DNA from: Quercus robur
Taxonomy: Eukaryota > Streptophyta > Magnoliopsida > Fagales > Fagaceae
Direction of reading: 5' to 3'
Assembly (NCBI RefSeq): GCF_932294415.1
Contig: NC_065542.1
Location: 53,130,406-53,194,405, forward strand
Length of the DNA stretch: 64,000 nucleotides
Shown here: piece after piece, positions 12,970 to 24,900 of the stretch
How the letters are laid out: each line of letters starts with the position of its first letter
How positions within the stretch are numbered: position 1 is the stretch's first letter
Made by a program: the position numbers and the translations under genes
Notes under the pieces: model-generated
Databases searched by the model: none
Told to the model about the DNA's origin: nothing
What the model saw: only the letters and a program-made list of their open reading frames with translations

Positions 12970-13226
12970 TCAAGAAGTTGCAAGGGTACCAAAAAAAGTA
13001 AAAAATAGTGATGCCAATATCACATTGCACAACTTATTATTGCTAGAACTACCAATATAGCAAAACTGAATTCTGTTGCTCATAGTTTGGCTAGACACGC
13101 TATTTATATTCCAAAATTTTAGTGTGGATGGAGGATGTTCCACCACAACTTTTTTCTGTATTTTAGGCTGATTTAGCCGATCTTTTTTAATAATATTATT
13201 TAGCTTCTTTCTCAAAAAAAAAAAAG
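12970..13226 (+). mobile_element. 3' end of an L1-type LINE
   Basis: The plus strand encodes NSVAHSLARHAIYIPKF at about 13065-13120. After a frame change it encodes VWMEDVPPQLFSVF, stop, ADLADLF. This is the conserved C-terminus of the LINE RNase H region (family knowledge). A stop, a short 3' UTR and a poly-A run (13216-13226) follow, as expected for a retroposed LINE 3' end. Upstream the copy fades out, so it is 5'-truncated. Confidence 0.6.
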
Positions 13227-13999
13227 TAAAAACAAAACTATGACACTAAATATGAAAACAAACTTAAAAAATACAGCAATTTATTTATGTGGTTACGCCC
13301 CCAACAACATAGCTTTTCGTTTTTACCTCTGCCTGAGGTTGATCTTTTGTGTAGGTTGTATATGCTTGGAGTCACTTACAATATTAAATGACCACATAAA
13401 AACCCAAAACCCAAAATCCAATTTGCATTAAATTTTGGCAGAAAATTTTGTGGGATATAAATTTAACTAAAGCAACAACCAAACCACAAACCCAAAAATT
13501 AATCATTCATATTCCAGATCCCATCAAGTTTCCCATCATGGGCTAACCACAATTCAAAGAACACCAACTAAGAAGCCCTGCAACCATAAATTCATTGACA
13601 CAACTTTGATAAGTATAGTTTATAGCTTTTGTTATGTTAGAGAATGAATAGAGCATCAAGCATAATTGTAATCGACCGATCAACAATTTTATCAACACAA
13701 ATTAAGTTTGACTCAATGACATCTAAACTGTAATCAAATTGCACTAAGAAAAGAATTGGTCTAAGTCTCAAAACACTGACTAAATTTGAGAAAATATTAT
13801 ATAATAAAGAATTAAATACAAAACATTACTTTATGCAACATCAACGATAGAAGCAAATTGAGAGTGGTGATGGATTTGGCTGAGATTAGAGAGAGAGGAT
13901 AGGATTTGAGTTTGAGGCCTGAGAAAATAAAAGAGAAACAAATCAGAGAGAGAATATAGGCACTGGTTAGCTACATCTACTAAGGTGAAATTTCAAACA

Positions 14000-15043
14000 T
14001 GATACAATACCTCTTTTAGGCATTTGCAATCCAAAATGACGGGTGCAAAAGTCAATAATCATATAATGTATTAAGTTTGAAAGGATGATGTATTGTATCT
14101 ATCATCTAATCCAGTGTTTTCAAAACAGATAATACACAATCATAGTTACGGTTTTTGGAACTGCCTTCCCAAAAAGACCCATCACAATTCAACCTGAAAA
14201 GAATTAAGATTTCATTGTGAAATAAGGTAGTAAACTCTATAAAGACTCTTGTCCAATGGGAATGGGGGAAAATATTTTATAAACAGAGAAACATATATCC
14301 TAACGAACTCTCTTTGTTTTGAAAAAAAAAAAAAAAAAAATCTATGGCTCTTAAATGACCAAGAACAGTTTTCTAGATTTGGATTCAGCATGGTTCTTGA
14401 ACCAAATAGAAGACCAATTTGTTTGGGAAAATTAGGCCATCTCACATTGCACACAACCAAGCATGGTGCATAAATAAAACAATGAAAGAAACATACACAA
14501 AACACACAAATACAACTGAATATACTAAGGTGATACAATACCTCTTTTAGGCATTTGCAATCCAAAATGAAGGGTGCAAAAGTCAATAATCATATAATGT
14601 ATTGAGTTTGAAAGGATGATGTATTGTATCTATCATCTAATCCAGTGTTTTCAAAACAGATAATACACAATCATAGTTACAGTTTTTGGAACTGCCTTCC
14701 CAAAAAGACCCATCACAATTCGACCTGAAAAGAATTAAGATTTCATTGTGAAATAAGGTAGTAAACTCTATAAAGACTCTTGTCCAATGGGAATGGGGGA
14801 AATATTTTATAAACAGAGAAACATATATCCTAACAAACTATCTTTGTTTTGAAAAAAAAAAACTATGGCTCTTAAATGACCAAGAATTGTTTTCTAGATT
14901 TGGATTCAGCATGGTTCTTAAACCAAATAGAAGACCAATTTGTTTAGGAAAATTAGGTCATCTCACATTGGACGCAACCATGCATGATGCATAAATAAAA
15001 CAATGAAAGAAACATACACAAAACACACAAATACAACTGAATA
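14000..15043. repeat. 531-bp tandem duplication
   Basis: A unit starting TGATACAATACCTCTTTTAGG at about 14000 recurs at 14531, an offset of 531. Both copies run for over 500 bp with only scattered substitutions and a shorter A-run in the second copy. The second copy ends near 15043 at CAACTGAATA. Both junctions share the word ACTAAGGTGA, suggesting short-homology recombination. Confidence 0.85.
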
Positions 15044-16120
15044 AAGATGCATAGTTAGAAGAGTAATTTTTTCAAATAGTTGAACTGCAACTAAAAAGCG
15101 CATAAACCAATGTTCCTCAAAAGCAAATCCTCCCACTTTTCAAAGGCAACACAACAATGACAAATGATCCACTACTTATTAGATTCAATAATCAATATAC
15201 CAGCTTGGATCATGGTGAAGTCCCACAAAATATGTTTCAAAAATAGATATGAAAGATGAAAAAACACAGCTCTCTACCTTTTTCCTTCATTTCCAAATCA
15301 TGCACTTTTCTGTTGTTGGGATTTGCAAACAGCTTCTAAACTCTATATATTCAGTCCTCAGTTGGGCATGGTAGCAATCAGGAAAAAAAAAAAAAAAAAG
15401 TTCAGTAGTAGCTAGTAGCAAGCCCTAAGTTTTTACTGTAAATCTGAAGCTTCCATGGCTCTATCGAAATTAAATATACAAACTTTACCATTACTAACAA
15501 ATAAATTTGGCAGAGGGCGAAGCCAAGGTTACTGAAGCAGGACATTGGAGAAGAAGCTTAGGTCTGCAACCAAACAAAGAATCAAACAAAACCCCTCAAA
15601 AAATCTATTTGGGTTTCTCATAAACGACCCTAAAAGCCCAATCTTTATGACCAATCTTGAATCTACAACAACACTCCACGACTCATGGCTTCTTTGCTTA
15701 GTTTGTGGTTTTTTAGGATTGTGAGAAACCAATTAGCAAAAGGAAAAAGTAGACTTACAATTATGAAGCAAAATTAAGAACCAAGGGAGTTATACACAGG
15801 AGCTATACCCTCTGCCACGACTGGGACAGTGGTTTGTTCGATGATGCCTTCTTTCTATCTCGGACTTGAGAGTGTGGGGATGGCCTCTTGGCAGGATTGA
15901 TTTTTAGTGTTGGGTTTTGGGGAAGGAGAAGGTAGAGAATAGAGAAGAGAGAGGAATGGCAGAGCATGGGTCTGCATTTTGGAGGAAGGATGAGGCAGAG
16001 AGCTGGTATTGCGTTTATCAGGTTTTAGAAAAGGGTTTTTATGTGCTTTTTTTTTTTTTTTTTGGTTTACGTTTTTTTTTTTTTTAATACTGTGCTGACG
16101 TGGAAAATTGTAGGAGCTCC
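15044..16120. other. No recognisable gene
   Basis: Unique-looking AT-rich sequence inside the Helitron candidate, with poly-A/T runs near 15385 and 16050. A GAGAGAAGAG-rich patch lies at 15920-15960. Short open frames here show no family signature. Confidence 0.5.
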
Positions 16121-16154
16121 AAAGGTTTCGGTTTTATATATATATATATATTGA

Positions 16155-17028
16155 TGACATTTCAACATTAAAACGTTAAATATTTTCAAAAATCTTAGGA
16201 AATATAAATTAGTAATTCAAACAATTCCCTAATTTCCCTACAACTTGTTATAAAATAGAAAATAAACATGCAACATCAATCATATGAAAACTAAAAAATT
16301 ATATAATTAAAGAATAAAAATTATTCACAAAAAGAAAGGAAAGCATAGGCAGATGAAAGAAAGAAATAATCAAACCTTAGGAATGGTTAGAATGCATTTT
16401 GTAGAGCATAAACCAAGACCATTAAAATTGTGAAGAAAAATAAAATTGGAATAGAATGAGAACCTCTTCCTATATAAGATACAAAAATACCCAAAAGCAT
16501 GCATCATAGATCCCGAGAGATCCCTTTCAAATTCCATAGCATTCATTGAAAAAGAGGGGAGTTGTATATTAAGGTTCCTAAACTGGTGTGGTAACTGGCA
16601 AGATGCATCGTTAGTTGAGTAGGAGAGGAAGGAACTTGGGATTTCTGATTTGCGTTTGATTATTGTAGAAGAGAAGGTGAACCTGAAAATAGACGAGTCT
16701 AATATTAAAGAAGAGCAGAACGTTTTATTCATCCAAAAAAAAAGAGCATAGTATTTTAATGTGAAATGCAGAATTCTAAAAGGGAAGGTGAACCTAACAT
16801 TTTATTAAGCAAAAAAAAAAAAGCACAACATTTTTTTTTTAATGAGATAATTATGTCGTGGTCCCACTTAAATTTAGATAGATGGAGCAAAATTGGAATT
16901 CAATTTTAGATTTGAATTGAACAAATGGAAAAATAATTATGGTAGTGGTCTCCACATAAATCTAGACACATGGCACAAAATTGGAACTCTAATTTGAAAT
17001 TCTAATTTGACTTTCTCTAAGCTTCATC

Positions 17029-17030
<2 letters not shown>
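16155..17030. other. No recognisable gene; small tandem repeat at its right end
   Basis: AT-rich intergenic DNA. At about 16850-17005 an 83-bp unit (ATAATTATG..GTGGTC..CAC..AAAATTGGAA) is present twice with many differences. Confidence 0.5.

Positions 17031-17031
<1 letters not shown>

Positions 17032-17075
<44 letters not shown>
17032..17075. repeat. (TA)n microsatellite
   Basis: Uninterrupted TA dinucleotides. Confidence 0.9.
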
Positions 17076-17079
<4 letters not shown>

Positions 17080-17080
<1 letters not shown>

Positions 17081-18050
17081 ACACAGAAAAATTGGCAAAT
17101 GTTGTACATATTTCCAAAATATGTACAATATTTACTATATTTTTACAAATGTGTTCAATATTTGTGTCTATAACGTAAGCTTACTTTGCAAGTACAATAT
17201 AAACATACAAATATCCTTAAAAAAATAAACAAAAACAAGCTCAAACCAAATTAGTGTGCTTGAATGAAAAAAAAAAAAAAAAAAAAAGGCAGCTCACCAA
17301 ATTGACCAAACCAAAAACACTATTCATGAGCCTCTTGGCTCTTTTTATATATTTAATCGAAATAGAAATATAACTTATATAAAATTTAGGTAGTTTTTTA
17401 TGTTAAATTTTCTTATTTAAAATCCATTATTTTAAGTTTTTAATATGACTAATTCACTTGATGGTGATTGAGCTAGATTACAAATATTAATCCTTTTTTT
17501 GTGAAAACTAAAACTATAATAAATTTTACACCAAAAAAAACTTTCAAACCGATGTGATAATGGAGTAATGGAGTAACGAAAAATATGAAGTGAGAATTTA
17601 TTCTTGATTTTATGAGAGAGAAAGTACATGAGGTTTAATCTTAATCTATATAGAGATAGATATGTGTCATTTGATGTTGGTAATATCGTGGGTCGTGAGC
17701 CCAATTATTGAGGAGAAAGACATTAGCTTTTTTGTCCTTATTCTCCTTCTAGATTTTCCTAGCATCTTCTGCTTCTTCTTATATCTATCTCTCTCTCTCC
17801 TAACAACTCAATGTTTATGATATTTTTTATCATCTTCAACCACCCTCGCCATAACAACAACAATGAGACTATTGAGATTTAAGCTAAGAGAGGGAGTCTA
17901 TGCCATTGATGTGGTTTCAATTTTCTTTTAGATTCCTTATCTATCATGTGTCTTAGAGAATGGGAGATTTTTAAATAATAGAGGACCCAAACCCTAAAAA
18001 TAATGTCATACAAAAGTTCAATTGCACCTCCACTTCTGTCAAATTGTCTA
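17080..18050. other. No recognisable gene
   Basis: AT-rich intergenic sequence with one poly-A run near 17268-17287. No open frame with family similarity was seen on either strand. Confidence 0.5.
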
Positions 18051-18052
18051 AT

Positions 18053-18053
<1 letters not shown>

Positions 18054-18112
<59 letters not shown>
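18054..18112. repeat. (TC)n-(TA)n compound microsatellite
   Basis: A TC run of about 40 bases passes directly into a TA run. Confidence 0.9.
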
Positions 18113-18118
18113 ATTTTA

Positions 18119-18489
18119 CGATAAATTACAACTTACTCACCTGTGGTTTAACCAAAATTTAAGTTGTCTACCTGTGGTTTGAAATTTGACACTTTACCCA
18201 CTTAAAGTTTGATCGAAATTTAAGTTACTTACCTATAGTCTGAAATCCTATAATGCAAGTGTTCCATTAGATTCTTTTTTATCTTATTTGATCTTGTAAT
18301 TTTATGTTTTTTGTATTTTTGAAGGAGAGACATAAAAGTAAAGAAAAATTACTTATTTAGCATTATTTTTAATAGAGTTGGGTTACGAAACTCCAAGTTA
18401 ACCTTAGATGGGTAAAGTGCAAAATTTCAAACTATAGGTAGACAACTTAAATTTCAACCAAACCACATGTGAGTATGTTGTAATTTGTC
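18119..18489. mobile_element. Mutator-type MITE with long terminal inverted repeats
   Basis: The left arm (GATAAATTACAACTTACTCAC..GTGGTTT..TTTAAGTTGTCTACC) is repeated inverted at the right (GACAAATTACAACATACTCAC..), with arms of roughly 80 bp. The element is flanked by TATAATTTTA at 18109-18118 and at 18490-18499. A 9-11-bp duplication with long arms is the mark of Mutator-like elements. There is no coding capacity. Confidence 0.75.
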
Positions 18490-18694
18490 TATAATTTTAA
18501 TGTGGGTGAAAGAGGAACGAACAAAAAATTGGAAATTTAAAGTCACAAAAAGAGAGAGAAATGGATAAATGAGAGCTACACTCAACTAGATGATAAAAAC
18601 CGTTTAAAAATCAATACATAAGACTTAATTAGGAAACCTACATATTTGCCATTAATACATACATAACAGTCCTTAACAAAAAACTACTACCATG

Positions 18695-18800
18695 ATTACT
18701 ACACTTCCAATAGTCAAAACACCTTACAAAAAAGACAATTACTACACTTCCAATAGTCAAAACACCTTACAAAATAAACACAATCACTACACTTCCAAAC
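18695..18800. repeat. Short tandem repeat, about 46-50 bp unit, 2.5 copies
   Basis: ATTACTACACTTCCAATAGT followed by CAAAACACCTTACAAAA occurs twice in a row, then a third partial copy (ACTACACTTCCAAA). It lies just beyond the 3' end of the WAK gene. Confidence 0.75.
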
Positions 18801-18897
18801 AACTTTAAAACTCCCAACTTTGTGAGTTGAATACATACTTCAAAATTAGGTAGCTCATTATAATACCATATCAAATTCAACTATCAATTGATACAAA

Positions 18898-18903
18898 TTT
18901 ATT
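18898..18903 (-). terminator. Candidate polyadenylation signal of the WAK gene
   Basis: AATAAA on the minus strand, about 70 bases past the stop codon at 18971. Plant signals are loose, so this is a plausible rather than proven site. Confidence 0.35.
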
Positions 18904-18970
18904 ACAGAGGACTAAGTAATTATCTCCCATCTTCCACAGATTTCAATACTTGCTCTCTGATGCTATCACA

Positions 18971-21900
18971 CTAAGCAGTTGTACTAGTAGAACAACCGAT
19001 GCCAACATCAATGTTGAAAGAGTAACTAGTTGCACTAAGCAAGTACTCAGTCTTTTTTCCATCGACATCAATGTTTCCCAATGGAGTTTTTTCCATAGTT
19101 CTCAATCTCTCCAACTCCTTTGCCACTTCTTTCATGAAAGGCCTATCCTCCCCTCTCAAACTTAGGCACCTTTTTGAAAGATTAGCAATTTCCTTTAGCT
19201 GCTCAATATTACCCTCACTAACAATGTGATCTTCAATAATTTGAAGTAGGCAATCCTCTTTTATAGCAAAAACAAAAGATATTGCTAGATTTCTATCAAT
19301 TTCTGGCCTATCAAAAGAAAGTGCCTTCTTACCTGTTAACAACTCTGCCATAACAACACCAAAGCTATATACATCACTTTTTTCTGTTAGTTGGCTAGTT
19401 TGCATGTATTCTGGGTCTAAGTACCCCAAAGTTCCTTGCACCAAAGTGTTCAATTGTGTTTGATCAAAAGGAACTAGCCTTGAAGCTCCAAAGTCAGCCA
19501 CTTTTGCTATATAATCGTCATCCAATAGTATATTCGCAGTTTTCACATCTCTGTGTATAATTGACATAGAAGTTGACGAATGCAAGTATGCAAGTGCTTC
19601 TGCAATTTCTGTTGCAATTTTCAGGCGTTTCTCCCATGAAAGTAAGGATGATAGACTTTTATCATGAACATGATTGAAAAGAGTCCCATTTGTGATGAAT
19701 TCATAAACTAGTAAGGGAACTTCTGTTTCTAGACAACAACCAAATAGCTTAACCACATTCCTATGGTTAATTTGGGTAAGAACAATCATTTCATTTATGA
19801 ATTGCTCGATTTGGCTTTGATCACCAATTTTGGACTTCTTAATGGCAACTACTGTGTTATCTGATAATACTCCTCTATACACAGTTCCATAGCCTCCTTG
19901 GCCAAGGACTCTACTCTCGTCATAGTTGTTGGTGGCCTTTTTGAGCTCTTCTGTAGTAAAGATTTTGGTTGTCTCGATAGACATTTGGTGATTAGAGAGT
20001 TTCTGTTTTAACAATAAGCCACCATTTTGTTGGAAGAATTTTTCTTTGAGTTTGATGATCTTTCTTTTTTTCAATCCCCAATATATCCAAGAACATCCTA
20101 GAAGCAGTACTAAGAGGCTTATTATGCTGATACCTACACACATTCAAACATGCATTTTCACTAAGAACAATGTTTTAAATTTATACTTTTGTTAGTATCA
20201 TTGTCTATTTTATGGCAAACATTTTAACACAATAAAAGTACAAATTAAATATTTAATATACGTATCATATAAAGATGAATGAATCAAGATTTCAATTATA
20301 CCGTAAATAGTGACTCAGTGACTGCCACATAAATATAAATCTCCTATGAGTGGCTTTAATAAAATCCAACTCATGTCAAATTATATCAAAACTAAAAATA
20401 TGGACAGATAAAATAGAACTGGTGAACTAACTTTTGAATTGACATCCTTTTTAAAGGTAAAATGTTACTTGGTTAGCTGAGAAGAAGACTATTAGCCCAG
20501 AATATATAATTTCTTTAAAAATATCAAGGCTTATATATCAAAGATTGAACTTCCCACAAGTAGTACTAAGAGCCTAAGAGGCCATCCATATTGTTTTAAT
20601 TTGCACCTTGAGCTAGCGAACCTAGTTGAGAATCTCAATCAGTAGCCTCGTTTATATAATCAATGTGCGGACCCATCTAAATTTCTTATTTTCTGCATGG
20701 TCCATGACGGTGAATAATAATAATAATAATAATATCATTTCCGCAACTAAAGAGCTCAACCCTTCACCCAATCAAAAACAAGAAAAAACAAAAACAAAAA
20801 CTCTCAAGTATAACATGCATTTAGGGTCTATTATGCATTTAGTATATAAGGATAGACTGCTAGAGTTTTAGTTTTGGACCTTTTGCAATAACATGCATTT
20901 AGGGTCTGTGATCAACAGACTATAATGTTAAAGTGTTATGAAATTATTATTCTGTTCAATAAAAAAATTGAGAAACTGCTTTTCGGTATGGAAAATAATA
21001 ATAGCTATATAATAAAAGTGCTATATATGTATTTTCATACCTTAATCTATATAATGACAATTTCTTTTTCTTTTTCTTTTTTTTTTTTTGAGAGTTTCAA
21101 CCTATGGCTTCCAATTCTGATCAATTTTTGATATAGGCGGGAATTGAATCCCAGATCTCTTATACAACCATCAGAGACTTTACTAGTTAAGGTAACCGGA
21201 ACCCACTAACAAAAATTATTTACTTAAATTAATGGAAAGCATTTATTTATTTGATTTTTTATAATCACCGTTATTAGTAGTTCTCTCTCCAAATAGATAG
21301 ACCTTAAGTATTATTTAAAATTTTTTTTTTTAAAAAGTATTGCACTTAAAACAAAGTTTGGCTACAAGAAATTGATTGTAGTTAATGCCTACAACACCAC
21401 TATATATCTTTTTATTAGATATAAATTTTGATAAATCCACTATTGAATTACATTTTTTTTTTCTATTACATTGCTTGCAAACGTTTGAAAAAGTTAAGTA
21501 TCAATAGTTATGTCATCAATCAAATATTGAAATTTCAAGTTTAGTAATATAAAATTATGCATAAAATATTCTTTTATAAATCTAATAATAAATAACATAT
21601 TTTTGACACACAAAATTTGACATGTATGTCAAGAATATAAAGAATATGTAATCTAACAATTAGATTTTCAAAATATGTAACCATGTTAATTTTTTAGCAG
21701 GAGATGTAGCCAAACTTTGTCTTTAGACTTTACACTAAATAACTTTTTCCTATCTCAAAGAACAAAGTTTTCCTATGAACTAGTTTGTAGGTAATGGCTA
21801 CAAATTTCACATATTTATCTAACTCAACCTGACTCACCTATATTTAATATATATTTAAATTTAAAAAAAATATATCAAAAATATATATTATACAATTTTA

Positions 21901-24900
21901 TTATTTACTTTTTTGCCCATCTTCCTAAATAAAACTCAAACACTAAGTTCTCTTCATATATTTTGTGTTTGTTTGGTGTTATACTCATGATTATTTGGTT
22001 ATAAATTTGCTCTTATTTGTAGTGATGTTATTCTAATGTTCAATTTAATAATAATAATATTAATTTAAAAAAAAAAACTGTCCATACACACCCCTATCCT
22101 CTATACTTGCAAAATTTTAAGAAAATCAAACACCAATAACTAAACCATCAATCAAATGTTTAAATTTCAAATTTGTGACCTAAAATAATGCATAAAAAAT
22201 AATTTAATTGATTAAATTGTAAATAACATTCTATTTGAATGAAATTTGACATACATGTTAAAAACATAAAAAAAATAAAAAAAAAAACATGCAATCTAAC
22301 GATTATATTTTCAAATTTCACACTCAATAAAAAGATATATGAGAAGTTTAAAAGATTTTTCTCCATACTGGTTTGGAGATAAACATTTTCCGTCTATGTT
22401 TCTCTTCTAGTCGTAGAAGATTAACATATAGCCGTGACCGCGTGCGTTTGATAGGAAGAAAAAGTTAAATTTTTTATTAAATATTAGCATAGAGATGTGT
22501 TATATCATGTTGTGTATGCTAGAGTAGATGCGGAAGAGGAAGCATAGAGGAGGAACACTGAGAACACGAGGGTTACGTGGTTCAGCCTTACGGCCTACAT
22601 CCACGGAGGAATCCCTTAAGGGCTACATCTTTATTGTATGAGAGTGTAGTACAATAACCTCCTGTGTTACAATGAACCCTAACATGAATATATATAGACG
22701 ACTAAACCCTAGACTAATAGACTTCTAGTACAAGTAGGAGACTTGACTTGCACACAAAGTAGAATTAGGGTTGGGCCTATTACATTGGGCTAATATGAAT
22801 AATATATATCTCTAACACCCTCCCTCAAACTCAAGGCGGAAGCTCGATGAAGGCTTGAGGTTGGATAAGCATGAGAAGATCACTTGGAGATGCCTTGAAG
22901 AATGCCTTTGAAGAAACCACAATGAAGAATGTGTCAATTGTCCAATTTCGGAGTCTCAAATGCAGAAACGGAGCCCAAAATCGGAATTTACGCGAAAAAC
23001 TGAGCAAGATAGGCCATTTTGGAAATTTTGACTTTTGGTCAAAAGTCAACGCAAAAAGTCAAAGTCAACTGGTCCAGGTCAAAGTCAACAGTCAAAGTGC
23101 TCATGGGTCAGATCCGGGTCGGTCCGGGTCAACGGTCAGCTAGGTGACGTGGTGCTGACGGGACGACACTGCTGACGTGGCTGATGACGTGTCGCTGACG
23201 TGGACTAGGGCTGACGTGGACTTGCTTGCGTGGCTGCTGACGTGGATTAGGGCTGACGTGTCTGATGACGTCATCAGGTGACAGCAGCTTCAGTTTCGGC
23301 GCGTGGCTGTTTCTCGGCGCGTGTTCTATTCCACCGGCGCGTGTCTGGAACTTCCGACGGCGCGTGGAGGTGCGTGCAAGGTAGATTGATGCTCGGACTT
23401 CGGTGGTTTGGCAGATCGGCGAGCTACAAGGCCGTCATGGCGGCGCGTGTAACTATCGGAGAATCTGACCCTGTGAAATCGGGGGCGGCGCGTGGAGAAG
23501 TTGCTAGAAACTTCGCTAGCGCGTGGTAGCGCGTGAGAATCTTCTGTGTAGAGATGTTTGTTTGATGCCAAGAACGGAGTTTGGCTCTGATACCATGTTA
23601 AATATTAGCATAGAGATGTGTTATATCATGTTGTGTATGCTAGAGTAGATGCGGAAGAGGAAGCATAGAGGAGGAACACTGAGAACACGAGGGTTACGTG
23701 GTTCAGCCTTACGGCCTACATCCACGGAGGAATCCCTTAAGGGCTACATCTTTATTGTATGAGAGTGTAGTACAATAACCTCCTGTGTTACAATGAACCC
23801 TAACATGAATATATATAGACGACTAAACCCTAGACTAATAGACTTCTAGTACAAGTAGGAGACTTGACTTGCACACAAAGTAGAATTAGGGTTGGGCCTA
23901 TTACATTGGGCTAATATGAATAATATATATCTCTAACATTTTTAAATCATTGCTAACTTAATATATGGCTTATTAGCTAAGAAAAAACCATAACGAATGT
24001 TTATGAGTAATGCTAGGACCTTACCTCAAAATCAATCTCAGAAAAATATTTTTAAGAAATATGAAAATGGCCGTGATTTTGGTCCATTAATCGTGATAGA
24101 TTGATCCAACTTGATGATATGATTTCAGTCAAAAATAATAATTTGATGATATGACAGAATCCTCTACATGGGAGGAGGATGAGATGCAATACCATATTGA
24201 TGGTTGAAAAAAAAAAGAAACAACTTTTGCTCCCAACCATCAATTGGGTATTGCATTTCATGCAATAACCTAATCATACGATATAGACATACGGTAAATA
24301 TACTCACCAACCGCGAGGTAAATTGTTAGTGAGGATTGACTAGTTGGTTGACTGGATGGCGAAATAGCTGGTGAATTAGGAACACATTCCCCTCCAGCCT
24401 TATGGTATCCATCGATGCACGAACAATGATAACTCCCGACTTCATTAAAACAAGTTTGATTTCCCTGGCATATTTTTCTCTCGTTGCATTCGTCAATGTC
24501 TGTAGTTACAAAGGTCATTTAAAGTAACTAAGAAGAACTAATTCAATGCCCAAAAATAAAACACTAAGAAGAAGTATAATCAAAAGAGTTTAAACGAAAG
24601 AATTTGGCTTAACTCCACTGAACATGTTCTTTTATTTTAAATATACAAAGACAAATAATAATGGGTTTTAACTTTCACTTTTTATTTAGTTAATAAGTGA
24701 TTTGACAATCTCTTAAGCCAAATTTTTCAAGAAAATAAAAATATTGCCTAGCAATTTAATTAGAGACAGAAAAAAAAAATCCAAAATTTATTGAAATTGT
24801 AAGTCACGATTTGTATAACATCATTTATACATGCATCCATCATCATCATCATCATTATTACTATTATGATTATTATTATTATTATTATTATAAATAACAA

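Larger units (their letters stand above)
10482..16154 (-). mobile_element. Candidate non-autonomous Helitron (5.7 kb)
   Basis: On the minus strand the right terminus reads a hairpin (CCGTGC-ATC-GCACGG), then about 8 bases, then CTAGT, followed by T. This is the canonical Helitron 3' end. The other terminus at 16154 begins TC after an A, and continues with an AT run and a CCACGTCAGCAC stretch seen at Helitron 5' ends of dicots (memory). Insertion between A and T is respected. No Rep/helicase ORF is present. Pairing of these two ends is inference; a second, partial hairpin at 10700-10720 shows that related ends occur nearby. Confidence 0.5.
22475..23938 (-). mobile_element. TRIM: miniature LTR retrotransposon inside the WAK intron
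   Basis: Two 343-bp LTRs (22475-22817 and 23596-23938) differ at one visible base. A 778-bp interior lies between them, and TTTTT flanks both ends (22470-22474, 23939-23943). On the minus strand the order is LTR, primer site TGGTATCAGAGCC, interior, polypurine tract GAGTTTGAGGGAGGG, LTR. There is no gag or pol, so it must be mobilised in trans. The 2-base TG/CA ends are kept except that 22476 is A. Near-identical LTRs mean a young insertion. It shares orientation with the host gene. Confidence 0.93.
20134..24307 (-). other. WAK intron 2 (4.2 kb)
   Basis: It is bounded by GTGAGT and GTGTAG. Besides the TRIM it holds a (AAT)n at 20713-20732 and a poly-T near 21077. Two diverged copies of a dispersed non-coding repeat lie at about 21490-21720 and 22110-22370. 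No exon-like sequence is seen in it. Confidence 0.8.

Noticed and set aside
16370..16732. 120-codon minus-strand frame
   Set aside because: No signal peptide pattern, domain or neighbour support; its length is not unusual for this amount of non-coding DNA.
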